The notes under the pieces were generated by a model. The model was not told the DNA's origin. It saw only the letters and a program-made list of their open reading frames with translations, and searched no databases. A program made the position numbers and the translations under genes. From assembly GCA_021808195.1 (NCBI GenBank), contig JAKBCE010000002.1:62001-126000 (forward strand): a DNA stretch of 64,000 bases, read 5' to 3'. This DNA comes from Pseudomonadota bacterium (GTDB taxonomy: Bacteria > Pseudomonadota > Gammaproteobacteria > Steroidobacterales > Steroidobacteraceae). Each line of letters opens with the position of its first letter. The stretch's first letter is position 1. This document shows, in pieces, positions 24,395-32,876 of the stretch.

Positions 24395-27300
24395 TCAGTC
24401 GATGTTCGCCTTCACGCCGACGTAATACTCGCGGCCCAGGATGTCGTAGGTCGCTGCGTCCGTCAGCAACGGTGCGCCTGCGATGAACGGCTCCTTCTTG
24501 TCGAACAGATTGGTGATTCCCGCCGTCACATCGATGTGCGAGTTCACCTGATAATGGCCGTTCAAGTCGAAGTAGCTGTACGCCGGAATTCCGGCATCAC
24601 CGCTGTTCAGCCCGTCCATCAGGTCCTGCATCGAGGAGATGAACCGCCAATGCAGCGCCACCCCGACCGGTCCGTTGGCGTAGCCGAGCATCGTGTTCGC
24701 CTTCCACTTCGGATGGGACAGATCAGAGATGCTGGCGCCGTCCGCCGCGATAGCCGAGTACGTATCGGCAACCGAACCAGCGAGGTTGACGCTCGGCGCC
24801 CCCAGTCCCACCACCTGCAGCGAGCGCAGGAACGAGACGTAGGTCTGCAACAGCACCCTGCCGGCACGCGGCGACAGTCCGAGCGCACGCAGCGGGAAGC
24901 CCCAATGCGCCTCGATGTCCACACCATCGGTGGTGTAAGAGCCGATATTCTCCTCGAAAGTCGTCAGGGTCGCGATTGCACCGCTGGTGTGATCGCGCGT
25001 GATCTGCTGGCAGAAGTAGTTGTTAGCCGAATAGGTTGGATTGTCGCCATTCGCATTGAAGCAGCTCTGCAGCACCAGATCGCCGGTCACGGCTCCGACC
25101 GCACCATTGATCTTGATGTGGTAGTAGTCCACCGACGCACCGATATCGCGATCGAGCGCCCCGTTGAAGTGCGGCGTCAACACGAAACCAACGGTATACG
25201 TGTCGGCCACCTCGGGCTTGAGGTGGGTGTTGCCCGCATACAGTCCGTTCGCCGAGGCTTCGCCGTACGAGTACGAAGAGAGCAGATTGGCCGGCACGCC
25301 CTGTGCCTGACACAGCGCCGCCACCTGCGCCGCATTCGGACCGGTCCGGAAGCTGCTGTTGTAATCGCACGGATCGCCTGAAATCGGCACCTGCGCCTGA
25401 ATCGACGGATTGTAGAGATCCTGCAGGCTGGGCGCCCGGAACGCGCGCTGAAAGCCGCCCCGGAAAGTCACAGTATCATTGACCTCCCAGTGCAGATCGG
25501 CCTTCCAGGTGTTGGCACCGCCGAACAGGTTGTACTGCGAGTGACGCCCGGCCACATCCACCGTAACGTTCTTCGCGAACGGCTTGTTCCGCAGCAGCGG
25601 CGCGCGCAGCTCGATGTACACCTCGCGGACGTTCTGCGTGCCGCCGGTCGATCCCGCCAGATCGTAGGACGGCGAGATGATCTGCTGCGGCAGATTCGGA
25701 GCGAAGGCCTGCAGCGTATTGACGGCCGGATTCAACAGCGGGGAGGCCTGATAATTGAAGCTGTCGCCCCGGTAGTCCGCGCCGACCGCGAACTTCAGAT
25801 TACCCTCCGGAAGTCTCCACAGGTTGCCGCTGAGATCGCCCTCGAAGTACTTCTGACTCAGCACGTTGATGTTCTTGGCCGTGCCGTTGACGTACTCCAA
25901 GCAACCCTTGCTCATCGGGTTGTTGCCCAGGGGGTTCCACGCGTAGCCGATGCAGTTGTTGCCACCGCCTCCCTGGTAGTTCGCCGTGCCATACATGATG
26001 GTCTCGAGCGCCGGGAGATTGATGGTGTTCTGCTCGTAGTTATTGAAGTTCGTCTCGCCGTAGGATCCGAACACGTTCCAGACGAGGCTGGTCGAACCGA
26101 TTCCGCCCTTAAGACCCGCAGTGAACTGGTAGTCGTTGTAATCGAACTGCTCGATACGCGGCCCAAGCATGGTCGCCCACTGCTCGACCACCAGAGGTCC
26201 GGTGCTCGGCGTGGTCTGAGCGTTGATAAGCGTCTGCAGCGAGGCGTTGTTCTGGACGAACGGATTGTTCAGCGGAACCAGCAGGGGCTTGGGGTTACCG
26301 TTGAAGAATGCACCACCCTGCAGATCCTGCGCGGTCGAGTGCATGAAGTTGATCTGGCCGTACGCCTGCAGGTTGTCGTTGACGTTATACGTCACGTGTG
26401 CGAACAGGTTGTAGCGGCGCGAAGGCACCTGCGCAGCAAAATAGGGCCCGAGCTGAGCCACGATCTGCTGACAGTTCGGACTGATGGCGAGACCGAGCGT
26501 ATGGCCCGTCGGCCGGTAATTCTGCACACAGTTCGGCGCATCGCCGGTCGTGAAGATCGAGCCGTCGTTGTTGACGCCGAAAAATCCCGGATACGTGCCA
26601 GTACCGCTGAGTGGCGTCGTACCGGGATACTGCGCAAGAACCCCGTTGACCGCGGCAATCGGCACCCCGCCGAGCTGGAAGCGGCCTTCGGGCGGGAACG
26701 GCACCGTGCGCGCGAACTGGGGGCTGTTGAAGAATGCCAGCTGACTGCCGGTGACCCCTCCGCGCTCGTTGTATTCCATGTCAACGACGGCGTTGCCCTT
26801 GTGATGCGCGAAATTGCCGCCCATCAGGACGCTGAAGCTGTCCTCCTTGCCGTAACCGTGGGTGGAGGCGCCATGCTGATAGGAGAGCTGGATGCCGCTG
26901 AAATGCTGACGCAAACGGAAATTGACCACGCCCGCGATGGCATCGGAGCCGTACACCGCCGAGGCACCGCCGGTGATCACGTCCACGCTCTTGATGAGCG
27001 CCATCGGAATGACGTTCAAGTCCACTGAGCCGGCCGGGCTGGTCGGCACCAGACGCTGGCCGTCGAGCAGCACCAGCGTACGCTCGGCTCCCAGTCCGCG
27101 CAGGTCGGCATAGGACTGACCGCCCTGGAAGCCGGTCGCGCCCTGCACGTCACCCACCTCCGTCTGACCCTGACCGGCGGCGAACTGCGGCATCTGACCG
27201 AGCGCGGTGTCGAGGGACACCTGGCCGGCAGAGGTGATCTGTCCGGCTCCGACCGTCACCAGAGGACTCGAAGAGGTGTAGCTGCGGCTGGCAATGAGGC

Positions 27301-27862
27301 TGCCGGTCACGATGACCTCGCCGAGATTGCCCTGTGGCGCCGCAGCGGCGGCGGCCGCCGGTTGCGGCACGGTCTGGCTGGTCGCATCGGCAGCCGGGGG
27401 ATCGGCGGGCGGATCGTTGGCGGCGACGGTGCCAGCGCCTGCGGGCGGGTCGCTGCTCACACTGGCGATGTTGGCCCCGCGCTTGAGGATCATCAGCGCG
27501 CCCGACGGCGAGCGCTTAACGACCAGCTGAGTACCGGCAAGCAGACGGCTGAGCGCATCTTGGGCCGTGAAATCTCCGACCAGGGAGGTCGCGTGCGAGC
27601 CGGCCACGACCGACTGCGTGAAGATCACGTCTTTGCCGCAGATCTGCGCGTAAGTCTGCAGTGCCTCGGACAAGGACTGGTGGTTGATTTCGAAGTGAAA
27701 GACCCGGCCGTGAGCAGCCGCTGCGGTGGCCATCAGGCTCGCGACCGTGGCGAATACGGCCCGTCGCAGTGGCTTGTGCACCACACCGTGGCGCTGAGCG
27801 CCGGCCACTGCCGGGCGCTGCATGCCGCGCGAAGCGGCAGGCGATGAATCGGATTTGAACAT
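24395..27862 (-). CDS. TonB-dependent outer-membrane receptor with STN signalling domain
   Basis: A 1155-residue outer-membrane receptor. After a signal region (VFATVASLMATAAAAHG) comes a secretin/TonB short N-terminal (STN) domain (about 50-110: FEINHQSLSEALQTYAQI, SRLLAGTQLVVKRS), which transmits substrate occupancy to FecR. A Pro/Ala-rich linker (about 125-170) precedes the TonB box and plug (GEVIVTGSL, DLRGLGAERTLVLLDGQR, ITGGASAVYGSDAIAGVVNF). The long barrel ends with REYYVGVKANID. ATG 27862 has GGGGGGAA upstream. With fecI and fecR immediately upstream on the same strand this is a FecA-type trans-envelope signalling locus. The large size and plug style resemble nutrient-uptake receptors of xanthomonads and sphingomonads. 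The ligand is unknown; a metal-citrate chelate is one idea, given the neighbouring citrate-type transporter. Confidence 0.9.
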   Translation of the reverse strand: MFKSDSSPAASRGMQRPAVAGAQRHGVVHKPLRRAVFATVASLMATAAAAHGRVFHFEINHQSLSEALQTYAQICGKDVIFTQSVVAGSHATSLVGDFTAQDALSRLLAGTQLVVKRSPSGALMILKRGANIASVSSDPPAGAGTVAANDPPADPPAADATSQTVPQPAAAAAAAPQGNLGEVIVTGSLIASRSYTSSSPLVTVGAGQITSAGQVSLDTALGQMPQFAAGQGQTEVGDVQGATGFQGGQSYADLRGLGAERTLVLLDGQRLVPTSPAGSVDLNVIPMALIKSVDVITGGASAVYGSDAIAGVVNFRLRQHFSGIQLSYQHGASTHGYGKEDSFSVLMGGNFAHHKGNAVVDMEYNERGGVTGSQLAFFNSPQFARTVPFPPEGRFQLGGVPIAAVNGVLAQYPGTTPLSGTGTYPGFFGVNNDGSIFTTGDAPNCVQNYRPTGHTLGLAISPNCQQIVAQLGPYFAAQVPSRRYNLFAHVTYNVNDNLQAYGQINFMHSTAQDLQGGAFFNGNPKPLLVPLNNPFVQNNASLQTLINAQTTPSTGPLVVEQWATMLGPRIEQFDYNDYQFTAGLKGGIGSTSLVWNVFGSYGETNFNNYEQNTINLPALETIMYGTANYQGGGGNNCIGYAWNPLGNNPMSKGCLEYVNGTAKNINVLSQKYFEGDLSGNLWRLPEGNLKFAVGADYRGDSFNYQASPLLNPAVNTLQAFAPNLPQQIISPSYDLAGSTGGTQNVREVYIELRAPLLRNKPFAKNVTVDVAGRHSQYNLFGGANTWKADLHWEVNDTVTFRGGFQRAFRAPSLQDLYNPSIQAQVPISGDPCDYNSSFRTGPNAAQVAALCQAQGVPANLLSSYSYGEASANGLYAGNTHLKPEVADTYTVGFVLTPHFNGALDRDIGASVDYYHIKINGAVGAVTGDLVLQSCFNANGDNPTYSANNYFCQQITRDHTSGAIATLTTFEENIGSYTTDGVDIEAHWGFPLRALGLSPRAGRVLLQTYVSFLRSLQVVGLGAPSVNLAGSVADTYSAIAADGASISDLSHPKWKANTMLGYANGPVGVALHWRFISSMQDLMDGLNSGDAGIPAYSYFDLNGHYQVNSHIDVTAGITNLFDKKEPFIAGAPLLTDAATYDILGREYYVGVKANID

Positions 27863-27974
27863 GGTTCCCCCCAAGTGGATCGCGGGACACAACCGGCCCG
27901 GCACGGAGCTCGAGCCATCCTGAGAGGAAGACGTCGCGACGCGGCGAATCCTCCTCGCCGCAGCATATTTTTGT

Positions 27975-28004
27975 AAAAAAACAACGCTTGGCCGGCCAAC
28001 CGGC
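27975..28004 (-). terminator. Possible attenuator between fecR and receptor gene
   Basis: On the minus strand a GCCGG-TTGG-CCGGC hairpin abuts the fecR stop codon and is followed after about nine bases by seven consecutive T (27981-27975). The long gap between stem and T-run makes it a weak intrinsic terminator. It lies inside the fecI-fecR-receptor transcript, so it could reduce receptor expression relative to fecIR. Confidence 0.35.
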
Positions 28005-29110
28005 TACGGCCCCTGCCCCGCCTCGGTGCCATTCGGCTGGGGTGGCTGATAAGTGAGCACCACCGAACCGCTTTCGAGTTCGCGGGCCCGGACGGGCAAG
28101 TAATGCACGATGGTGCTGACGAACCCATCGACGTCGCCCGCCTGGTAGACACCGCTGATGCGCATGCCAGCCGTGCGAGCATCGCCGGCGACAATGGGTT
28201 CGGGAATGTATCGGTTGATGCTCGTGAGAACCTGCTGGAGGGGCTCGTTCTTGAAGACCAGCTGCCCACGCTGCCATGCGGTCACGCGGCGCACGCTCAC
28301 GCGGCTGACGTGCGGCGGGGCATGCGCAGCGATGACCAGCTGCTCACCCGGGTCGAGCGCAATGCGCTGCCAGTCGGGCGGCACGCCTGTGACGGCGACA
28401 TCGACCAGATGGGGACTGACCCCGGGCATGCCGACCGGCACGAAGGGGCGGACCGAGGCGTCGGCGGGCAGAATCACCACATGCCCCTTGAGCAGCGTCA
28501 CCTGCAGCTCCGAGCCGATGAGATTCACATCGAAGGCCGTGCCGGTGGCCACCACCTTGTGACCGTCCGCCGCGACCGTGAACGGCCGCTGCGGATTATG
28601 CGCCACGTCGAAACGAGCCTGGCCGCGCACCAGCGCCAGTGTGCGCGCATCAGCGGTGTAGCGCACGGTGACCTCGCTGCTGGCATCGAGGGTCACGCGG
28701 GAGCCGTCCGGCAGACGAATGGTGCGCTGCTCGCCCGGCCCAGTCGAGTAATACGCCGGGCGAAAGTGCCACCACGTCAGCCCGGCGGTCAGCGCGATCA
28801 ACAGTGTCGCGGCCGCCCCGAGGCGTACCGGCGGGCGGCGCAGCTTGGCGCGCAGCCAGTTACTGCGCAGTGTGTTGTAGGCGTGCACCAGCGCTGCGCG
28901 GCGCAGTCGCACCACGCTCGGTGAGGTCGCCTGCTCACCGAGGAACATCCACGGGTCCTGCACCGCACGCCACGCCTGCTCGTTGAATGGATCCTCGGCG
29001 AGCCAGGCCGACAGGCCGGAGCGAAACAGGTCCGGCGATTCGGTGAGCCGGATGCGCCAGGCAACCGCCTCCTCGAGATTGCGCGCGGGAATGGGGCTGG
29101 CGCGACTCAT
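28004..29110 (-). CDS. fecR: FecR-family anti-sigma factor / sigma regulator
   Basis: A 368-residue inner-membrane regulator of the FecR family. The cytoplasmic N-terminus (about 1-95) begins NLEEAVAWRIRLTESP and WLAEDPFNEQAWRAV, the usual sigma-binding region. One membrane segment follows (LGAAATLLIALTAGLTWW, about 97-114). The periplasmic part has the FecR core STGPGEQRTIRLPDGSRV, LNAS-like LDASSEV and FDVAHNPQRPFTV, then a C-terminal STN-like domain (QLVFKNEPLQQVLTSINRY) that contacts the receptor. It passes the ligand signal from the receptor to the sigma factor. Its ATG overlaps the sigma-factor stop by 4 bp, indicating coupling. Gene symbol is by family, not by ligand. Confidence 0.9.
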   Translation of the reverse strand: MSRASPIPARNLEEAVAWRIRLTESPDLFRSGLSAWLAEDPFNEQAWRAVQDPWMFLGEQATSPSVVRLRRAALVHAYNTLRSNWLRAKLRRPPVRLGAAATLLIALTAGLTWWHFRPAYYSTGPGEQRTIRLPDGSRVTLDASSEVTVRYTADARTLALVRGQARFDVAHNPQRPFTVAADGHKVVATGTAFDVNLIGSELQVTLLKGHVVILPADASVRPFVPVGMPGVSPHLVDVAVTGVPPDWQRIALDPGEQLVIAAHAPPHVSRVSVRRVTAWQRGQLVFKNEPLQQVLTSINRYIPEPIVAGDARTAGMRISGVYQAGDVDGFVSTIVHYLPVRARELESGSVVLTYQPPQPNGTEAGQGP

Positions 29111-29646
29111 CGCGACTCACCGCACCGGGTCGCAAGATGGAGCATCGCGCGCATCACGTGCTTCTCCACGGTGCTTTGCGCGATGCCGTACAGCGCCGCG
29201 ATGTCCTTCTGCTTCATGTTTTCGAGACGGAACAGGATGAAGACGTTGCGGGTCAGCTCATTCAGCTCCCCTAGAGCTTGCAAGACCTGGGCCAGATCGG
29301 CCTCCCCGAGCATGACCCGCTCGGGCGAACGCTCATCGATCAGCCCCTCCGGCACCCCGTCCTCGCCGTCCTCCTCGGCGGTACCCATCACACTCGAGCG
29401 GCGCGCGGCGCTGCGCCGCAGGTCCTTCAGCAGATTGGCCGCCACCTTGAAGACGTAGCTTTCCGGCCGCTGAATGGCCTCACTCTCCCCCGCCCGGATC
29501 ACCCGCAGCAGCACCTCCTGGGTGAGGTCCTCTGCATTGTCCCGGTCCCGCACCCGCCGCAAAAAATAGCTGCGCAGTGGCGCCGAAAAGCGCGCCGCCA
29601 GCTCCTTGCCTGCGATGAGCTCGGCTTTCTCGGGCGGTACACTCAT
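29107..29646 (-). CDS. fecI: FecI-type ECF sigma factor
   Basis: A 179-residue extracytoplasmic-function sigma factor. Region 2 (about residues 20-85) contains RSYFLRRVRDRDNAEDLTQE and FKVAANLLKDLRR; region 4 (about 115-175) contains LGELNELTRNVFILFRLENM and the helix-turn-helix MKQKDIAALYGIAQSTVEKH. The length and region 4 fit the FecI/iron-starvation group, paired here with fecR and an STN-receptor. It should direct transcription of the receptor gene and perhaps of itself. ATG 29646 gives the family-typical length; the frame runs on to 29778, overlapping the symporter gene, which argues against a longer form. The ribosome site is weak. No Fur box was recognised upstream. Confidence 0.88.
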   Translation of the reverse strand: MSVPPEKAELIAGKELAARFSAPLRSYFLRRVRDRDNAEDLTQEVLLRVIRAGESEAIQRPESYVFKVAANLLKDLRRSAARRSSVMGTAEEDGEDGVPEGLIDERSPERVMLGEADLAQVLQALGELNELTRNVFILFRLENMKQKDIAALYGIAQSTVEKHVMRAMLHLATRCGESR

Positions 29647-29701
29647 GAGGCGAACATCCACGCGCGCTGCATCGAACTTTAAGCTAGCACACCCGTGCGG
29701 C

Positions 29702-31012
29702 TCAGCGCAGCCCGGCAAACGCCAGCAGCGCCACAGACACCACGATCGCCCCGCCGATGCGGATGGCAATCTGCGCAAAGGGCATCAGCTCCATCCGCTC
29801 GGCCGCCGTGAGGATCGCGACCCCACCGGTGCCGCCCTGCCCGGCATGGGTAGCGTTCACGATCGCGGCCTCGACCGGGTAGAGCTTCACCAGGCGCCCG
29901 ACCCAAAAGCCCACACCGACCAGCGTCACCACCGTGGCGAGGATCGTCACCAGATTCGCCAGCGCGAGCGCCGAGAGCAGGCTCTGCCAGGGCGTCCAGG
30001 CCACCCCGACCATGAACAGCAGCGGGTAGGTACCGACCTTGGCAAACATCTGAAACACCGCATCGGCACCGAGTTCCAGTCGCCGCGTCACCGCCCAGCC
30101 GAGCTTCATCGCCACCGCCAGCACCAGCATCACCACCGGTGCGGGCAGCTTCCAGGCCTGATAGGCCATTTTGCCGACCAGGAACAGCGTCACCGCGGTG
30201 AACGCGCCGGCGGCGATGCTCAGCACGTCCAGATGCGCAGGCGGCGTGTCGCGGCGCAGAAACTCATCATCCTGCTGCCCCGGCTGCAGCCGGCCGCCGC
30301 CGGTGAGTTCCGGGCGACGCTTGCCGAGCAGATTCAAGCCACCGGCGAGCAGGATCGCGAAGAAGCTGCCGATCATGACCGGCGGCAGAATCAGCGCGAA
30401 TTGGGTTCCGAAGCCAAGGTGCAGTACCCCCGCATAGCCGAGCGACAGCGGCACTGCACCATCACCCACGCCACCGGCCATCACCGGCAGGACGACATAG
30501 AACAAGGCATGCTGGACGCCCAGACCGAGCGCGGCGCCCACCGCCGTGCCCACGATCACCGCCGCGACCGTACCGGCGGCAAGTGGCGCAATGATCTTGA
30601 AGAAGCCGCGGATCAGCACGCCGCGGTCCATGCCGAAGACGCTGCCGACGATAATGGCCGCGATGTAGAGGAAGAGGTAATCGGATCCCTTGGTGAAGCT
30701 GCTGACGGCACTCACCAGGCTGGTTGGCAGCACGTGGTAGTACACCAGCGCCGAGGGCAGAAACGTCGCCACGATCACGGCCCCACCGACCATGCGCAAC
30801 CCGGGGATCGCCTGGCCGATGGCCGCGCAGAGAAATGACAGCAACACCGTCACGCCGATCATCATCGGCAGGCCGGTATCGACCTTGCCGCTCATCACGA
30901 AGTAAAGGAGGGTCAGGGCCATCAGCACACCGACCGGAATCGGCACCACGCCCAGGCGCTGATCCATGGCCCGCTGCAACAGCTGGGCCCACCGCGGCGG
31001 GGTATCGCTCAT
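29702..31012 (-). CDS. 2-hydroxycarboxylate transporter (CitS/MaeN-type sodium symporter)
   Basis: A 436-residue inner-membrane secondary transporter of the 2-HCT family, which imports citrate, malate or lactate-type acids with sodium or in exchange. About eleven hydrophobic segments are visible. Both re-entrant loop signatures are present: VMAGGVGDGAVPLSLGYA in the first half (GGxG motif) and AGQGGTGGVAILTAAERMEL in the second, followed by MPFAQI. The conserved Arg typical of substrate binding is in AAERMELMPF or close to it. ATG 31012 has GAGG upstream; the frame opens at 31063. It lies 55 bp upstream of fecI on the same strand. Whether the substrate is citrate or malate cannot be decided from sequence by eye. 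Confidence 0.85.
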   Translation of the reverse strand: MSDTPPRWAQLLQRAMDQRLGVVPIPVGVLMALTLLYFVMSGKVDTGLPMMIGVTVLLSFLCAAIGQAIPGLRMVGGAVIVATFLPSALVYYHVLPTSLVSAVSSFTKGSDYLFLYIAAIIVGSVFGMDRGVLIRGFFKIIAPLAAGTVAAVIVGTAVGAALGLGVQHALFYVVLPVMAGGVGDGAVPLSLGYAGVLHLGFGTQFALILPPVMIGSFFAILLAGGLNLLGKRRPELTGGGRLQPGQQDDEFLRRDTPPAHLDVLSIAAGAFTAVTLFLVGKMAYQAWKLPAPVVMLVLAVAMKLGWAVTRRLELGADAVFQMFAKVGTYPLLFMVGVAWTPWQSLLSALALANLVTILATVVTLVGVGFWVGRLVKLYPVEAAIVNATHAGQGGTGGVAILTAAERMELMPFAQIAIRIGGAIVVSVALLAFAGLR

Positions 31013-31138
31013 GTCGTGTACCTCATTATGTGAACGAAAGACGGCGCCCGGGCGGCGCGCCATGCGGTTTTCAAACCCCTACTTCAACACAGACGTCCGC
31101 GGGCCGGAAATCCTCCTCGGCACGCCTTGCCCGACACC

Positions 31139-31792
31139 TCAGGGGGCTGCCGTGGCGAACAACTGGTCCGCGACGAACGGATTGGTGCGCCGCTCGGCGC
31201 CGAAGGTCGACATCGGGCCGTGTCCCGGCACGAAGCGTACGTCATCTCCGAGCGGAAACAGCCGCTCCCGGATCGAGCGGATGAGCGCCGAGTGGTCGCC
31301 ACGCGGGAAATCAGTGCGGCCGATCGAGCCGGCGAACAGCACATCGCCCACCCACGCGCAGCGTCCCGCGCGGTGAAAAAACACCACATGTCCCGGGGTG
31401 TGCCCCGGGCAGTGCAGAACCTCGAGCGTCTCATCGCCGAGGCTCACCGTGTCCCCATCCGTGAGCCACCGGTCCGGCTCGAACGGCTCGGCGGGCGGAA
31501 AACCGAACTGTGCCGCTGCCGCCGGCAGCGACTCGATCCAGAAGCGATCGGCGCGCTCAGGGCCCTCCACCGGCACCTGTCGCTCGCGAGCGAGCTGTGC
31601 GGTGGCGGCACAGTGATCGACATGACCGTGCGTCAGCAGAATCTTGGTCAACGTGAGGCCGCGACGGTCGACCTGCTCGAGCAGCCGCGGGAGATCTCCG
31701 CCCGGATCGATGAGCGCGGCGCGGCCCTGCTCGTCCCAGAGCAGCGAGCAGTTCTGACGGAAAGCGGTCACCGGAATGATCTGAAACTGCAT
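31139..31792 (-). CDS. Metallo-beta-lactamase-fold hydrolase (glyoxalase II-like, YcbL type)
   Basis: A 217-residue cytoplasmic metallo-hydrolase of the MBL fold. The metal motif THGHVDHCA is intact, followed by the His in CPGHTPGHVVFF, Asp in WVGDVLFAGSIGRTDFP and the last His in VPGHGPMSTFG. This set matches the short glyoxalase II-like group (YcbL), which hydrolyses thioesters such as S-lactoylglutathione, or persulfide dioxygenases. The absence of the longer C-terminal substrate domain argues against classic GloB. ATG 31792 is the natural start. It follows the glycosyltransferase gene on the same strand by 9 bp and is probably cotranscribed with it. Confidence 0.85.
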   Translation of the reverse strand: MQFQIIPVTAFRQNCSLLWDEQGRAALIDPGGDLPRLLEQVDRRGLTLTKILLTHGHVDHCAATAQLARERQVPVEGPERADRFWIESLPAAAAQFGFPPAEPFEPDRWLTDGDTVSLGDETLEVLHCPGHTPGHVVFFHRAGRCAWVGDVLFAGSIGRTDFPRGDHSALIRSIRERLFPLGDDVRFVPGHGPMSTFGAERRTNPFVADQLFATAAP

Positions 31793-31801
31793 CGTGCCTC
31801 C

Positions 31802-32815
31802 TCAACCCAACAGCTGCGCCACTTGAGCTGCGGTCGTCTCCGGGGCCGCGTCGCTCGCGGTGAGCGCGCAGCTGCGCCCGCGGCGCGGCGCATACAGCTG
31901 CGGCAGCGTGACTTTGAACAATCCGACCGTCAGCGTGTCGGTCGCGGCCCCAAGGTGCATCAAACCTGAGTCGGCGCACACGAAGCACTCGGCGGCATCG
32001 ATCACTGCGGCCACCTCCCGGGTCCGCGGCGAGGAATATCCGGGCAACTCCGGCAAAGACGCCTGTCCAGACGGCGGGCGGATCTCGACGAATCGAGCAG
32101 TAGGCACACGCGTGTGCAGCTCGCCGATCAGCCGCCGCCACCAGTCGGTCGCGAAACGCTTGGCGCCCGTGGCGTGGGTTGCGACCGCGATCACCGGCCC
32201 GCCCTGCTGCGCGAGCAGCCCGCACAGCGCCTCCTTGCCGCGTGCCCGCTCGGCGGCAGTCAGCCGGATGCTGAGCGTCACCTCGTCAGCCCGTGAGGAA
32301 TCAGCGTCGAGTCTGAACAACGCACGGCGCGCCAGATAGACCGGATAAGCGCCCATGTGACGCGGCGCGTCCTCGAACGCAACACTGACATCGACGCCCT
32401 GGTGCCTACGCGGGATGGCAAAGCCGATCTTCAGCCCGGCCACAAACCAGCGGGTGAGAAAGCGCGCCGTCCACGAGTTCGGACACGGGTCGATGATGAT
32501 GTCGTAGCGGGTCCGCCAGACCCCGAACAGCGTATGCAGGTAGCTCAACGGATGGCGCACGCCCCGAAATGGCAGCGTGTGCACGCGGCGCACGGCGGTA
32601 AATCCCTGAAAAACCTCAGTGGCGGCCGGGCACGCCGAGAGAATCTCGATCCGCGCTCTCGGCAGCATGTTCTGCAGTTCCTCGACCAGCGGCGTCAGCA
32701 GCAGCGTGTTGCCGAGGCGTGTGTTGGGGCGGCAGATGAGAATGGACGGGCCGGTGCCGGCCGCAAAGCCGGCAGGACTCGAGGCGGCGGGATGAAGCGT
32801 GTCGGCCGGGAGCAT
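31802..32815 (-). CDS. Family 9 glycosyltransferase (heptosyltransferase-like)
   Basis: A 337-residue GT-B glycosyltransferase of family 9, the group of ADP-heptose:lipopolysaccharide heptosyltransferases. The N-terminal domain begins SILICRPNTRLGNTLLLTPL, a typical family opening. The C-terminal domain contains VIAVATHATGAKRFATDWWR and CADSGLMHLGAATDTLTVGL, the nucleotide-sugar-binding block (usually D-SGxxH-AA). The role is probably in lipopolysaccharide core or another surface heptose chain. The ATG at 32815 is chosen because the upstream frame to 33049 overlaps the neighbouring coding gene and looks non-conserved. It forms a short transcript with the MBL hydrolase. Confidence 0.85.
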   Translation of the reverse strand: MLPADTLHPAASSPAGFAAGTGPSILICRPNTRLGNTLLLTPLVEELQNMLPRARIEILSACPAATEVFQGFTAVRRVHTLPFRGVRHPLSYLHTLFGVWRTRYDIIIDPCPNSWTARFLTRWFVAGLKIGFAIPRRHQGVDVSVAFEDAPRHMGAYPVYLARRALFRLDADSSRADEVTLSIRLTAAERARGKEALCGLLAQQGGPVIAVATHATGAKRFATDWWRRLIGELHTRVPTARFVEIRPPSGQASLPELPGYSSPRTREVAAVIDAAECFVCADSGLMHLGAATDTLTVGLFKVTLPQLYAPRRGRSCALTASDAAPETTAAQVAQLLG

Positions 32816-32876
32816 CCGGCCATTGTCGCCGATGTCCCGGGCATAGAACAGAGCGCTCCGGCAACGGCCCGCTACA

